Shown: piece by piece, positions 45,892 to 55,122 of the stretch
How the letters are laid out: each line of letters starts with the position of its first letter
Numbering within the stretch: the stretch's first letter is position 1
NCBI RefSeq assembly: GCF_029267215.1
Contig: NZ_JARIDH010000044.1
Coordinates: 141,080-205,079, forward strand
Reading direction: 5' to 3'
Source of the DNA: Clostridium sp.
Lineage (GTDB): Bacteria; Bacillota; Clostridia; Clostridiales; Clostridiaceae
DNA: 64,000 bases
Translations under genes and position numbers: made by a program
The notes under the pieces: model-generated
The model's database searches: none
The model's input: the letters and a program-made list of their open reading frames with translations, nothing else
Told to the model about the DNA's origin: nothing

Positions 45892-47178
45892 ATGAAAAAA
45901 CAAAATATGATAGTTATTTCTTTAGATGCAGTTTCATCAAAGGATGTGGAAATATTAAAGACATTACCTAATATTTCTAAGTTAATAAAAAGTGGGGCTT
46001 TAATAAAAAATATTAAGACTATATATCCATCATTAACATATCCAGCGCATGTTTCTATAGTAACTGGTAAATATCCAGTTAACCATGGAATAACAAATAA
46101 TACTGTTTTAAATATAAAAGATGAGAATCCAAACTGGAACTGGTATGGAAATAAAATAAAAGGAGATACCTTATTTGATTTAGCTAGGGAAAAAGGGCTT
46201 AAAACATGCTCTATTGTTTGGCCAGTTACAGGTAAGATGAAGATTGATTATAATATGCCAGAGATATTTGAAACAAAACCTTGGCATAATCAAATAGTAA
46301 TGTCAGCTTTAGCAGGAAGTATTTTTTACCAGTTAAATTTAAATAAAAAATTTGGTGATATCAGAAGAGGAACAAGGGAGCCTTATTTAGATGATTTTGT
46401 TACAGAGTGTACAAAATATACAATAGAAAATTATAAACCGAATTTGACGATGATTCATTTAATAGATGTAGATTCTCATAGGCATGACTATGGATATTTT
46501 AGTAGGGAGGCCTTTGATGCTTTAAATAGACATGATAAGAGAGTTGGTGAAATAATAGATTCTCTTAAAAAATCGGGTATTTATGAAGATACTACCATAG
46601 TTTTACTAGGGGATCATAGTGCAATTGATGTTAATAATGTAATAAGATTAAATAGTGAATTTAAAAAAGAAGGACTTTTAAGTAGTGATGGAAATAAGAT
46701 TTTAGACTTTAAAGCTGTAGCAAGAGAGTGTGGAGGTTCAGCTTATATATATATAAGTAGAGAGGCTAAGCCTAAAGAAAGAGAAATGGTTTTAAAAATT
46801 CTTGAGAGATTAAAAGAAATGGGTGCTATAGAAAAAATAATAACAAGAGAGGAGGCTATTAATTTAGGTGCTGATTCTATATGTGATTATATGGTTGAGG
46901 GAAGTTTAGGTTATTATTTTACAAATGAAGTTTTAGGAGAATTTGTAGAAAATACAAGTAGAATAAAAAATGGACATATATATAAAGCTGTGCATGGATA
47001 TTCTCCGGAAAAAGAGGAATATGAAACATTTTTCTTAGCATGTGGGAAAGGTATTAAGGAAGATTTTGAGTTAGAAGGTGGAAGCCTTATAAACCATGCA
47101 CCAACATTAGGGAAAATACTTGGAATTAAATTTAAAGACATAGATGGAGTAGTAGAAGAAAGAATTTTTAAAATTTAG
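45892..47178 (+). CDS. Alkaline-phosphatase-superfamily phosphodiesterase
   Basis: 428 residues. Type I phosphodiesterase/nucleotide pyrophosphatase fold: the first metal Asp in VISLDAVSSKD, the nucleophile Thr in YPSLTYPAHVSIVTGKYP (about 44-61), and later metal ligands in LIDVDSHRHDYG and LLGDHSAID. A final His appears in NHAPTLGKILG. No signal peptide. It hydrolyses phosphodiesters or nucleotides, but the substrate is unknown. AGGAG lies about thirteen bases before the ATG, an unusually long spacing. A terminator lies well downstream. Confidence 0.85.
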   Translation: MKKQNMIVISLDAVSSKDVEILKTLPNISKLIKSGALIKNIKTIYPSLTYPAHVSIVTGKYPVNHGITNNTVLNIKDENPNWNWYGNKIKGDTLFDLAREKGLKTCSIVWPVTGKMKIDYNMPEIFETKPWHNQIVMSALAGSIFYQLNLNKKFGDIRRGTREPYLDDFVTECTKYTIENYKPNLTMIHLIDVDSHRHDYGYFSREAFDALNRHDKRVGEIIDSLKKSGIYEDTTIVLLGDHSAIDVNNVIRLNSEFKKEGLLSSDGNKILDFKAVARECGGSAYIYISREAKPKEREMVLKILERLKEMGAIEKIITREEAINLGADSICDYMVEGSLGYYFTNEVLGEFVENTSRIKNGHIYKAVHGYSPEKEEYETFFLACGKGIKEDFELEGGSLINHAPTLGKILGIKFKDIDGVVEERIFKI

Positions 47179-47313
47179 AATAATTCTAGAAATTTGAGGG
47201 ATATTAATTATAAAATTGTTGAAATTGTCGCAAAATTATGATATTTTAAAATAGTAGAAAAAATATTGCCAATTCATTATTTTATAATATGTAGATATAT
47301 AATTAATTAAAAG

Positions 47314-47338
47314 AACGCTTGAGATAGCGTTTTTTTGC
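47314..47338 (+). terminator. Terminator upstream of cax
   Basis: AACGCT and AGCGTT form the stem, followed by TTTTTTT. It lies 135 bases after the phosphodiesterase gene. Confidence 0.8.
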
Positions 47339-47421
47339 GTTTAAATAATAATAAAGTATTAAATTTATTAATAAAAATGATATAATATTGTTTATAATAT
47401 AAAATATAAATTGGAGGACTA

Positions 47422-48471
47422 ATGATGAAAATACTTAAGTGGCTTTTAATATTTATACCTATAAGTATTATAGGAGAATTTATGCATTTTTCACCAACAC
47501 TTATGTTTGTCTTATCAGCTTTAGCAATAGTTCCATTAGCAGGGCTTATGGGAGAAGCAACTGAGGAGATTTCCTTTTATACAGGACCAAAATTAGGAGG
47601 ATTTTTAAATGCTACTTTTGGAAATGCCACAGAACTTATAATATCATTTTTTGCCTTGAAAGATGGCTTGTTTGATGTTGTTAAGGCATCAATAGCAGGT
47701 TCTGTAATAGGGAATATACTTTTAGTTCTTGGAGCTAGTATGCTTTTTGGAGGATTAAAGTATAAAACTCAAGGATTTAATAAAAAGGTTATGGAAACAA
47801 GTTCAAGCATGCTTTTATTCGCAGTAATCGGACTAACAATACCAGCAATATTTACTCATACAATAAAACCAGAGTTTTTAAATACTAAATATGAAAATAT
47901 AAGTATTATTGTAGCAGCTGTAATGTTTGCTATATACATATTAAGTTTAGTTTTCTCATTTTTTACTCATAAAGATATATATGCAGTAGAGCAAGATGAA
48001 GAAGATGGAGAAGCTAAATGGTCATTAAAGAAAGCAATATCTGTTTTAATTATTTCAACAGTTATAATAGCTTTTGAAAGTGAATTTTTAGTTGGAGCAG
48101 TAGAACCTATGACTAAGGCTTTAGGACTTAATAAATTATTTGTAGGTATAATTTTAATTCCTATAATAGGTAACGCAGCAGAACATAGTACAGCTGTAAT
48201 AATGGCTATGAAGAATAAAATGGATGTAGCAGTTGAAATTGCTATAGGATCAAGTTTACAGGTAATATTATTTGTAGCACCTGTTCTTATATTCTTAAGT
48301 CTTATATTTACTCCTATGAGCATAATATTTAATCCTTTTGAATTAGTAGCACTCATAGTTTCTGTTTTAATCGCTAATAGAGTGGTTAGTGATGGAGAAT
48401 CTAATTGGCTTGAAGGTGTTCAGCTTTTAGCAGTATATTTAATAATAGCAACTATGTTTATGATAGTTTAA
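47422..48471 (+). CDS. cax: Calcium/proton antiporter (Cax family)
   Basis: 349 residues with about eleven membrane segments. The two inverted alpha-repeats are seen as GNATELIISFFALKDG (about 71-86) and GNAAEHSTAVIMAMKNK (about 250-266), each with the Glu that binds Ca2+. A short acidic loop (EQDEEDGEA) lies between the halves. It exports Ca2+ in exchange for H+. GGAGGA precedes a run of ATG codons; the first (47422) or second is used. Terminator follows. Confidence 0.94.
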   Translation: MMKILKWLLIFIPISIIGEFMHFSPTLMFVLSALAIVPLAGLMGEATEEISFYTGPKLGGFLNATFGNATELIISFFALKDGLFDVVKASIAGSVIGNILLVLGASMLFGGLKYKTQGFNKKVMETSSSMLLFAVIGLTIPAIFTHTIKPEFLNTKYENISIIVAAVMFAIYILSLVFSFFTHKDIYAVEQDEEDGEAKWSLKKAISVLIISTVIIAFESEFLVGAVEPMTKALGLNKLFVGIILIPIIGNAAEHSTAVIMAMKNKMDVAVEIAIGSSLQVILFVAPVLIFLSLIFTPMSIIFNPFELVALIVSVLIANRVVSDGESNWLEGVQLLAVYLIIATMFMIV

Positions 48472-48512
48472 GAAAAATAGAGTTAATTTTAAAGTTTAAA
48501 CAGTTGAAAAAT

Positions 48513-48546
48513 AAAAGGTTGTCAATCAAGACAACCTTTTTTATGG
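48513..48546. terminator. Bidirectional terminator, cax / CobD-like gene
   Basis: AAAAGGTTGTC and GACAACCTTTT form an 11-bp stem with A/T-runs on both flanks. Confidence 0.92.
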
Positions 48547-48578
48547 TTTATTAGTAACTTAAAATATAAATATAATAT

Positions 48579-49655
48579 TTACTTAAAAATCTCTTTTAAA
48601 TTTTTTATAAGAAGTTTATTATCTTCAGGTTTTAATACACATACTCTAAAGAAGAATGAATTTAATCCTTCGAAAGAAGTACAATCCCTTATTATAATAT
48701 TTTTCTTCATAAGAGAATCGTAAAGTTCTTTTGCAGTCAATCTTTTTGAGTTTATTTTGCAAAGAATAAAGTTACTATAGCTTTTAAATACTTTTAATTC
48801 TGATATGGAACTTAATTCTTTGAATAGGTAATTTCTTTCAGTTGTAAGTTTTTCAGTATTTGATATTATGTACTCAGAATCCTTAAACATAACTTCACCC
48901 ATACTTGTAGCAAATATGTTTATATTCCATAAATCAAGTTTTTCTTTAAGTAGTTTCTTTGTGTTTTTATCTGAAATTAATGCATATCCAAGTCTTATTC
49001 CTGGAGTTGAGAAAAATTTAGATGTTCCTCTTATAAGAAATAGTTTAGGATATTTATCAACTATGGATGTTGATGAATATATATGAGGTTCAGTAAATTC
49101 AACATAAGTTTCATCAAGCATAACAAATGGAGTTGTATTTTCTAAAATCCTAGCTATTTCTTCTTTAGAAAAGGCAAATCCAGTAGGATTATTAGGATTA
49201 CAAATTATAACTAAATCATAATTTGTGCTGTTTATTTTTTTTATTAAAGAATTTACATCAATAGAGAAGTCTTTATCCTCTTTAGCAAAGAATTTATCTA
49301 TATAACAACCTATTTTTTCAAGTTCACTTTCATATTCAGAGTAAGAAGGAGAAAGTAATAATGCTTTTTTAGGGTTTATTATTGCTATGAAAGAGGAGAT
49401 TAGTTCTGTAGCACCACTTCCAACTATTATATTTTCTTTTTTACAATTACAATATGAAGATATGGATTCTTTTAAGGTTTTATATTCTGGATCAGGATAA
49501 ATTGAAACCATATCGATATTATCTAAAACAACCTGCTTTGCTTTAGAAGATGTTCCAAATGGGTTTATATTTGAACTAAAATCTTTTATTTCTGATTTGT
49601 CTAATCCTAATTTATTTGATAGGTCAAATAAATTAGCTCCATGATTTGTACTCAT
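48579..49655 (-). CDS. PLP-dependent CobD/HisC-like aminotransferase-fold enzyme
   Basis: 358 residues. Class I aminotransferase fold with the opening NHGANLFDLSNKLGLDKSEI and DFSSNINPFG typical of L-threonine-phosphate decarboxylase (CobD). PLP Lys lies in RGTSKFFSTPGIRLGY (about residue 207). VCNPNNPTGFAF-type and MLDETYVEF motifs are present (ICNPNNPTGFAF). CobD makes the aminopropanol arm of cobalamin; the related HisC makes histidinol phosphate. No cobalamin or histidine genes are adjacent, so its role is open. AGGAGG precedes the ATG. Confidence 0.85.
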   Translation of the reverse strand: MSTNHGANLFDLSNKLGLDKSEIKDFSSNINPFGTSSKAKQVVLDNIDMVSIYPDPEYKTLKESISSYCNCKKENIIVGSGATELISSFIAIINPKKALLLSPSYSEYESELEKIGCYIDKFFAKEDKDFSIDVNSLIKKINSTNYDLVIICNPNNPTGFAFSKEEIARILENTTPFVMLDETYVEFTEPHIYSSTSIVDKYPKLFLIRGTSKFFSTPGIRLGYALISDKNTKKLLKEKLDLWNINIFATSMGEVMFKDSEYIISNTEKLTTERNYLFKELSSISELKVFKSYSNFILCKINSKRLTAKELYDSLMKKNIIIRDCTSFEGLNSFFFRVCVLKPEDNKLLIKNLKEIFK

Positions 49656-49725
49656 AATTACCTCCTAAGTAAATATATGCTATGTATATTATATACCTAT
49701 AAAGGAATTTTTAAAAACAAAAAAA

Positions 49726-49767
49726 GAGAATGTATTATATTTAATCTTTTTAATATAATACATTCTC
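49726..49767. terminator. Shared hairpin terminator between CobD-like gene and thiT
   Basis: GAGAATGTATTATA and TATAATACATTCTC form the stem. It terminates thiT on the minus strand (A-run 49717-49724 gives its U-run). Confidence 0.8.
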
Positions 49768-49783
49768 ATATTTAAAGCTTTGT

Positions 49784-50479
49784 TTAAGCTATACTTCTTG
49801 TAACTGAATTTTTAGATTGCATAGCTTTTATTAATCTTTTAATTGGTAAAAGACTAAGAATTACTATACAAATTAATCCGTCTATCCCTACAAGTGACCC
49901 ATTTACTAAGAATGAATATAGATATGGAGACATTCCGCTTGGTGCATAACTTCCAAAGAATACCACGCCTGAAATAAAGTGTGATAAAAATTTTAAGAAT
50001 ATTGCAAAGGCGGCACCTATAAGTTTTTTATTTCTAAAGAAACCAGCAACCCCTAATGCCATGTAAGGTAATGGATAATCAAATAATACTTGAACTGGTT
50101 GAAGTATATATGGATCCAAGAATAAAGAGATTATACCAAATAGAAAACCTGTAAGCATTCCAACCAATGGACCATAGGCAAAGGCTACAAGAATAATAGG
50201 AACCATAGCACCTATTGTTATTCCCCCACCTTGTGGAAATTTATATATTTTAATCATGTTTAGCACTGTAGTTAATGCTAAAGCTATACCAATTGTTGTT
50301 ATCATTTTTGTATCTAACTTAATGTTTTTAGTTTTTATAATTAATACAAAAATAATTAAACAAGCAATTAAGGTAAGCAGAGTAAGTGGGTTAGTTATAA
50401 GTTCTTTAAAACTTCCCCCTAAATTAATTTTTGATAAATTTTTTGAAAAGTCATTTAATATTTCTGAAAATGACATCAT
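49784..50479 (-). CDS. thiT: Thiamine ECF transporter S-component ThiT
   Basis: 231 residues, about six core membrane segments preceded by an unusual N-terminal extension (about 1-50) with an extra segment. Typical ThiT features are KFPQGGGITIGAMVPIILVAFAYGPLVG (shown in parts: YKFPQGGGITIG, FAYGPLVGMLTG), QVLFDYPLPYMALG and the HFISGVVFFGSYAP helix-lined thiamine site. It binds thiamine and uses a shared ECF module. A TPP riboswitch precedes it. GGAGGGG lies before the ATG. Confidence 0.93.
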   Translation of the reverse strand: MMSFSEILNDFSKNLSKINLGGSFKELITNPLTLLTLIACLIIFVLIIKTKNIKLDTKMITTIGIALALTTVLNMIKIYKFPQGGGITIGAMVPIILVAFAYGPLVGMLTGFLFGIISLFLDPYILQPVQVLFDYPLPYMALGVAGFFRNKKLIGAAFAIFLKFLSHFISGVVFFGSYAPSGMSPYLYSFLVNGSLVGIDGLICIVILSLLPIKRLIKAMQSKNSVTRSIA

Positions 50480-50536
50480 AACTTAAAACCCCTCCTTTAA
50501 CTAATTGCCTAGAGAGTTTAAGGAATTAAAATAAAA

Positions 50537-50569
50537 AAACCGAATCTTTATTAATAAAGATCCGGTTTG
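50537..50569 (-). terminator. Riboswitch-controlled terminator before thiT
   Basis: On the minus strand AAACCGGATCTTTATT and AATAAAGATTCGGTTT form a long stem followed by TTTTT, directly after the TPP aptamer. It is the expression platform: TPP binding should promote termination. Confidence 0.9.
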
Positions 50570-50579
50570 CATACGCCTT

Positions 50580-50668
50580 AAACGCTTCCCTACGCTGGAA
50601 TTAACCAGATCAGGTGTTGAGGGTTAATGATTTAATCATCTCTCAGCCTAAAGGCACCCCTAGCACAT
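50580..50668 (-). promoter_or_regulatory. TPP (THI-box) riboswitch
   Basis: Minus-strand blocks GGGGTGC, GGCTGAGAGATGA, ACCCTCAACACCTGATCTGG and TTCCAGCGTAGGGAAGC match the TPP aptamer consensus. It precedes thiT. Confidence 0.97.
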
Positions 50669-50738
50669 GAAATAATTCTAATTTTATTTTATATACTAAA
50701 TATTCCAAAGTCAAGAAAAATGTTGTAAAGTTTATTAA

Positions 50739-52574
50739 TTAATAAAAATTATTATATGGATAACGTATAAACAAATCATTTAAATATAATGTAGTTGAAG
50801 TATTATCTTCATAACTATAGTAATCATAATTATTGTTAAATCTACTTAAAGTACCTAGGCGTAAACTATTTATTGTTCCAACTAAATCAAGTAATCCGTA
50901 TCCAAGGTTTCTGTTTGGGTAGTTATCAGTAGGTCTTTTTTTACATCCTCTTATTAAATATGTTTGAAGTTTTTGGGCATACATAGTTGGGTTATTACCA
51001 TCTATTATACTCCATTGAAGGAGAAGGGCACAGCATCCAGATGTGATTGCAGCTGCTACACTACCACCAGATACAATAGAAGAACCACCACCTGGTTTAG
51101 TTGCAATAGCGTTTATTCCACCTGCTGCTATTATTGGTTGTATTTTATTTATTCGGCTATATCCCTCCCCAGAACTTGAAATTAAAGCATTATTATTTTG
51201 ATTATAATATGCTGTACAAATAATATTTGAACATGTACCAGGTTCTGTTAAGGTAATTTCTTTAGTTGGTGATAAAAATTTAGTATTGGGGGCAAGTAAT
51301 TCTCTTTGAAGTATCCAAGCATTATATTCCCCATAAACAATATATTCTCCAGTTAAAATAAATTTCCATATGCCTTCTGTAATATTATTAGCACGAATTA
51401 AAATAGATTCATCACCTGTAAATTCATCAGGTGAATTATAAGCAATCTCCATATTAGTTCCGTCATAAACAAATTTAATATCATAGTACAGTCCAAATAA
51501 TCCTGCTTTTGAATCAAATACAGTTATATTCTTTATGGTTTCTCCAGATGGCGAAGAAATACTTAGTGTGAATTTATCAGGTTTTTTGCCGTAAATTTGA
51601 AGGATAAGACCTTTTTGTTGTTTATCTACATTAAGTTCAATAACACTTTCTAAGCCAACTCCAGGAATTTTAGATGATGTATGAGTATCAGTGTTTCCTT
51701 GATTTCCTGTGGAGTTAACAACAATTATTCCTCTTTTAGTAGATATATTGTTTATATATTTTTCAAGATTACTATCTCCAGAATGAGGACCAATGTTTCC
51801 ACCAACTCCTATAAATATAACTATTGGTTTTTGATATTTTATAGATTGAGTATATAGATATTTGACGGCTAATAAAAGATCTGTATTTCTATAAATAGGA
51901 ACATTATTTTGAGGGTAAAATAAATCAGAGTATGTTTTAAAAGCCTGTTCAAGTTTAACAACTATGAAATCACAATTAGGAGCAGCCCCTATAAAATCCC
52001 TATTCTTACCTCTACCACCTGCTATTGATGCCATTTTTGTTCCGTGTCCAATTTCATCTTTAGAAGGAACAATAGTGTATGGGTCTCCTCCTTTTCTAAA
52101 TAGTTCAATTGCTGAATTTATATCTTCTTTAGAATATTCACTTCCATGTAGCATTCCTTCAGGAGTTTTTTCTGAATCTATGGTTTGATCCCAAAGAGAT
52201 AAGATTCTACTTGTATCATCTTCTAAAATAAATTCTTCATTTAAATAATCAATACCTGTATCAACCATTCCAATTATTACATCAGTGCCTGTTAAATTTA
52301 TATAAGGGTTTCTATGAAATGTAGTTGCAGAGGAGGCTTCAACAGGGGATGTACTTTCTAATGTATAGAGTGTCCCTAATTCGGCTATTATGAAAGATTT
52401 TATTTCTTTTAGCAGATTAGGTACTTCGTCAGATTTTAAGGATAATATTGCTAATTTATCATCTATTAAATAAATACTAGCATTAGGGATTTTAGCTACT
52501 TCTTTTTCAATATCTCCAAAATATTCGATTACTAAGTTTATAAAATTTTCATTATTATAAAAATTTTTATTCAT
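50739..52574 (-). CDS. Csp-type subtilisin-like serine protease (S8)
   Basis: 611 residues from ATG 52574, which follows GGAG at five bases; the ATG at 52613 lacks a site. An N-terminal prodomain (about 1-85) precedes the S8 domain: Asp in GMVDTGID, His in IGHGTKMASIAGG, oxyanion Asn in STGNQGN, and Ser in SGGSVAAAITSG, so all catalytic residues are kept. A jellyroll-like insert (about 330-440) is typical of Csp proteases, which activate the cortex hydrolase SleC during spore germination. No signal peptide. No sleC or other csp gene is adjacent, so the exact role is inferred. Confidence 0.88.
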   Translation of the reverse strand: MNKNFYNNENFINLVIEYFGDIEKEVAKIPNASIYLIDDKLAILSLKSDEVPNLLKEIKSFIIAELGTLYTLESTSPVEASSATTFHRNPYINLTGTDVIIGMVDTGIDYLNEEFILEDDTSRILSLWDQTIDSEKTPEGMLHGSEYSKEDINSAIELFRKGGDPYTIVPSKDEIGHGTKMASIAGGRGKNRDFIGAAPNCDFIVVKLEQAFKTYSDLFYPQNNVPIYRNTDLLLAVKYLYTQSIKYQKPIVIFIGVGGNIGPHSGDSNLEKYINNISTKRGIIVVNSTGNQGNTDTHTSSKIPGVGLESVIELNVDKQQKGLILQIYGKKPDKFTLSISSPSGETIKNITVFDSKAGLFGLYYDIKFVYDGTNMEIAYNSPDEFTGDESILIRANNITEGIWKFILTGEYIVYGEYNAWILQRELLAPNTKFLSPTKEITLTEPGTCSNIICTAYYNQNNNALISSSGEGYSRINKIQPIIAAGGINAIATKPGGGSSIVSGGSVAAAITSGCCALLLQWSIIDGNNPTMYAQKLQTYLIRGCKKRPTDNYPNRNLGYGLLDLVGTINSLRLGTLSRFNNNYDYYSYEDNTSTTLYLNDLFIRYPYNNFY

Positions 52575-52963
52575 ACTAGCTCCAAATAAATTAATAATAT
52601 TTATAATATTCATATTAAATATTAAAGTTTAAATTATTAGCCTTAAAAGTAAGAAGTTTAATTGAATTTTATACTAATTAAAGAACGATTTTCTATTGTT
52701 TATTTAAGTGATAATATTAATGTCAGCTTTTTTACAGGGTGTTAACAATTTGTTCTTTGACTTTTTATTTAGAATAAAATAAAATTAATCCACACAAGTG
52801 AAGAAGTGCTCTAGGATAAACTAGCTTTCAGAAGAAAAATATTAAAATTAACCGGTTATTAATATTTTAAATTTATATGAATTGTGTATAAATGAAGTTT
52901 GTTGTAAAAAGATAAAAAACATTATTTTAAATTTATTAATTAGGATGAGGTAAAAGGAAGAAG
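52575..52963. other. Intergenic region between the Csp protease and GNAT genes
   Basis: 389 A+T-rich bases between divergent genes. Visible elements are an imperfect palindrome around ACCGGT at 52839-52868, a CTAG...CTAG hairpin near 52812-52825, and distant AAAGAAC/GTTCTTT copies near 52681 and 52753. No supported gene. Confidence 0.4.
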
Positions 52964-53467
52964 ATGAAAATAAGATTAATTGAAGAGAATGAATTAAACA
53001 AAGTTAAAAGTATTTATGATAATGTTGTAAGAGAGATGAATTTAAGAGGATTATATAATTGGAATGAAAGTTATCCAAACACAGATATTATATTTAACGA
53101 TATTAAAAATAAACACTTATATGGCTTAGAGTTTTCGGGAGAAATTGTTGCAGTAGCTGCAATAAATGACTATGCTTATGATATTTATGATGACATAGAG
53201 TGGAGAGTAGATGGACCATTTTTATCATTTCATAGAATAGCAGTTTGTCCATTACATAGAGGTAAGGGCTATGGAAGAAAAATAATAGACTTTGCTGAAG
53301 AGATGGCAAAACAAAAGGAATATAAGTCTATGAGGATAAGTGCATATCATAGAAATGAAAGTGCTATTAGTCTTTATAAGAATTTAGGGTATGTGCATGT
53401 AGGAGAGATGAGTTCAATGAGGAATATAGTTGAATCTTTTTTATGCCTTGAAAAAGAAATTGGTTAA
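52964..53467 (+). CDS. GNAT-family N-acetyltransferase
   Basis: 167 residues, a single GNAT domain. The acetyl-CoA pyrophosphate-binding loop is VCPLHRGKGYGRKIIDFAEEMA (core HRGKGYG, about 99-105), preceded by FHRIAV and followed by ISAYHRNESAISLYKNLGYVHVG with the typical late NxxAxxLYxxxGF. Substrate unknown. AAGGAAGAAG precedes the ATG. Monocistronic. Confidence 0.9.
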   Translation: MKIRLIEENELNKVKSIYDNVVREMNLRGLYNWNESYPNTDIIFNDIKNKHLYGLEFSGEIVAVAAINDYAYDIYDDIEWRVDGPFLSFHRIAVCPLHRGKGYGRKIIDFAEEMAKQKEYKSMRISAYHRNESAISLYKNLGYVHVGEMSSMRNIVESFLCLEKEIG

Positions 53468-53669
53468 GTAAAATAAAAAATAAGATGGATTTTATTTAAT
53501 GATCATAAAGGCTTTATATATGAAAAAATAATGATAGTAGCTTTAAAATAGATTGATATTGAAACAAAGTTTAATAAACTGATTAAAGTAAGGGTTTAAT
53601 AACAAGTTGAAAATTGGTATAATTTATGATGATATAAGACAAAAGCTAAAAATTTAAAGGAGATCTAGA

Positions 53670-54443
53670 ATGAGTAAACAGAGAAAAGAGTTTTTAGTAA
53701 TTGGGGCTGGATTAATAGGATTATCATTATTTTTACATTATTTGCATTATCTTATTTTTGGAGATTTACATCATACTTTAATATTTTTATTTGCAGATAT
53801 AGCATTTATTCCTATGGAGGTTTTCTTTACTACTTTAGTTTTAGACAAATTATTAGAGAAGAGAGAAAAAGAACATTTAAAAGACAAGCTTAGCATGCTT
53901 ATAGGAGTTTTCTTTAGCGAACTTGGAACAGATATTTTAAATACATTTGTTCATGCTGATGAAAATGCAGATAAGATAGCTAGTGAAGCTATAGTAACTA
54001 AGGCATGGGATAAAAATGATTTTAAGCATTTAGAGAAGTTAGTTAATGAGTATTATTATGAAGCTAATATAGAAAAGATAGATATATTAGCATTAGAAGA
54101 GAAGTTAAATGAACATAAAGATTTAGTTATAAACTTAATAACAAATCCTATGCTTATAGAACATGAAGAATTTTCAGATATGCTTATGTCAATGATGCAT
54201 TTAAGAGAAGAATTAACAAGTAGATGTTCTCATAAACTTGAAGAATATGAGATAAATCATTTAGAAAAAGATATAAATGTTTTATATAAGTATTTAGTCT
54301 TTGAATGGGTACAATATATGAAACAATTAAAGGGGACATATCCTCAATTATTCCTAACGGCTTTAATAACAAATCCATTTGATAAGAGAAGTTTAAAAGA
54401 AAGAGAATCAAATTATTTAAAAGAAATACATACAATTATGTAA
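53670..54443 (+). CDS. Two-helix membrane protein with helical cytoplasmic domain, unknown
   Basis: 257 residues. Two hydrophobic segments (about 8-25 and 35-60, the second FLFADIAFIPMEVFFTTLV) are followed by a soluble, mainly helical region of about 190 residues rich in Glu, Lys and Leu, with HLEKLVNEYYYEANIEKI and HLREELTSRCSHKLEE. No known family. AAAGGAG ribosome site. It converges on the BusR-like gene and shares a terminator with it. Confidence 0.7.
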   Translation: MSKQRKEFLVIGAGLIGLSLFLHYLHYLIFGDLHHTLIFLFADIAFIPMEVFFTTLVLDKLLEKREKEHLKDKLSMLIGVFFSELGTDILNTFVHADENADKIASEAIVTKAWDKNDFKHLEKLVNEYYYEANIEKIDILALEEKLNEHKDLVINLITNPMLIEHEEFSDMLMSMMHLREELTSRCSHKLEEYEINHLEKDINVLYKYLVFEWVQYMKQLKGTYPQLFLTALITNPFDKRSLKERESNYLKEIHTIM

Positions 54444-54446
54444 GAT

Positions 54447-54482
54447 AAAAGGTATAAAATCTAATTGATTTTATACCTTTTA
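54447..54482. terminator. Bidirectional terminator, membrane protein / BusR
   Basis: AAAAGGTATAAAATC and GATTTTATACCTTTT form a perfect 15-bp stem between convergent genes. Confidence 0.93.
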
Positions 54483-54483
54483 T

Positions 54484-55122
54484 CTATTCTAGAGTATGAT
54501 GAATTTTTGAGATATAGTTTTTAACATTTTCTAAAACGTCATCTTCTCCTACGTACATTATTATATCATCTTCCATTATTTTAAAATACGGCCCTGGAGA
54601 TAAGAACATTTCACCATCTCTTTTTATTCCAATTATTGTTGCTTTAGTATTATGCCAGAAGTTTAAATCTCCTATACTTTTTCCAACAGCAAAACTTTCA
54701 CTTTCAACTATGCTTTCAAAAGGAATAACAGTTCCAACATTTCTAAGTTGAGTTGCAAATTCAATCATATTTTCTATGTTTTCTTCTAACTTTTTATCAA
54801 GCTCTCTTTTAGATTTCAATATTTTATAAGTTTCATTAGTAAGAGTTGTGAAATCAGATTGTGCTTTGAACTTAGTTAAAAAGTCTCTAGCATTTTTCTT
54901 ACTATTTATTATTATTCCACTCTTTTCATTAACTGATACTACATTCATATCCTTAAGTAAGGCGATTGAACGACGAATTGTTTCTGGTGAAACTTTATAT
55001 ATGCTAACTAGGGTAGTACGCCCTGTAATTTTACTGCCTTCTTCAAAATTGTTATTTACAATTCTATTAGCTATATCTATAGCTATCTTTATATAATTTG
55101 GCGTTTTTGTACGTTTTGCCAT
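54484..55122 (-). CDS. busR: BusR-like GntR regulator with RCK_C domain
   Basis: 212 residues. An N-terminal GntR winged helix (about 5-72, NYIKIAIDIANRIVNNNFEEGSKI...VSPETIRRSIALLKD) is followed by a long helix/coiled coil (about 85-125) and a C-terminal TrkA-C/RCK_C domain (about 128-210, ESFAVGKSIGDLNFW, ATIIGIKRDGEMFLSPGP, EDDIIMYVG). This exact order defines BusR, which binds c-di-AMP through RCK_C and represses betaine uptake in lactococci and streptococci. It is divergent from a BCCT betaine transporter gene, matching that role. Ligand is inferred, not shown. Confidence 0.88.
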   Translation of the reverse strand: MAKRTKTPNYIKIAIDIANRIVNNNFEEGSKITGRTTLVSIYKVSPETIRRSIALLKDMNVVSVNEKSGIIINSKKNARDFLTKFKAQSDFTTLTNETYKILKSKRELDKKLEENIENMIEFATQLRNVGTVIPFESIVESESFAVGKSIGDLNFWHNTKATIIGIKRDGEMFLSPGPYFKIMEDDIIMYVGEDDVLENVKNYISKIHHTLE

